Of a DNA stretch of 64,000 nucleotides, positions 63,991-64,000 are shown in pieces. Location: NCBI GenBank assembly GCA_964017045.1, contig OZ024798.1, forward strand, positions 7,647,793 through 7,711,792. The letters are read 5' to 3'. The position numbers and the translations under genes were made by a program. This stretch comes from Omphiscola glabra. Lineage: Eukaryota > Mollusca > Gastropoda > Lymnaeidae. How positions within the stretch are numbered: position 1 is the stretch's first letter; every line of letters begins with the position of its first letter. Below the pieces are notes generated by a model. The model ran no database searches. It was not told where the DNA came from and saw only the letters and a program-made list of their open reading frames with translations.

Positions 63991-64000
63991 CTAACTGAAA

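Overview
This window is eukaryotic nuclear DNA: AT-rich, low in coding density, with GT-AG introns and a dense crop of animal transposons. The mix of I/Nimb-like, RTE-like and CR1/Jockey-like LINEs, Penelope-like elements, many hAT elements and MITEs, and tRNA-derived SINEs fits a lophotrochozoan invertebrate. A gastropod mollusc is my best guess, but that is inference because nothing here is a species marker.

Layout. From 1 to about 25 kb there is no convincing complete host gene. It holds the 5' end of a hAT element (1-831); a decayed zf-TTF/DUF4371 hAT transposase (about 1522-5560) split by a solo LTR (2260-4344), which is itself split by an RTE-like LINE (3309-4159); a small SAP-domain exon (6184-6328, minus); a decayed LINE 3' end (7709-8537); several minisatellites; two copies of a tRNA-derived SINE; and a Penelope-like remnant with inverted flanks (20.06-20.88 kb).

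From 25,265 to the right edge the minus strand carries one large gene. I could chain 21 coding exons whose splice phases all agree: about 1,000 residues, stop codon at 25265-25267, 5' end beyond 64,000. It starts as a long coiled coil, has a short acidic segment with a possible dynein-adaptor 'Spindly-type' motif, then a second coiled-coil block, a Cys-containing segment and a large Ser-rich exon. I do not assign it to a named family. All other features in this half sit in its introns: a 1.55-kb hAT, MITEs, an 840-bp polypyrimidine tract and an 860-bp polypurine tract, an I/Nimb-like LINE joined to a Penelope-like element (36.1-40.2 kb), an internally deleted ZBED-type hAT with a perfect 8-bp target duplication (47,509-49,377), LINE copies at 32.1, 45.4, 51.4-52.9, 59.8-62.1 and 63.0-63.6 kb, and a 55-bp minisatellite that has copied the 5' splice site of exon 12 about fifteen times.

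The most interesting signals are the splice-site-bearing minisatellite, the three-layer nested insertion near the left end, the two complementary purine/pyrimidine tracts around a 15.8-kb intron, and the Penelope remnants with hammerhead-like motifs. I found no rRNA gene, no functional tRNA, no CRISPR array and no operon.
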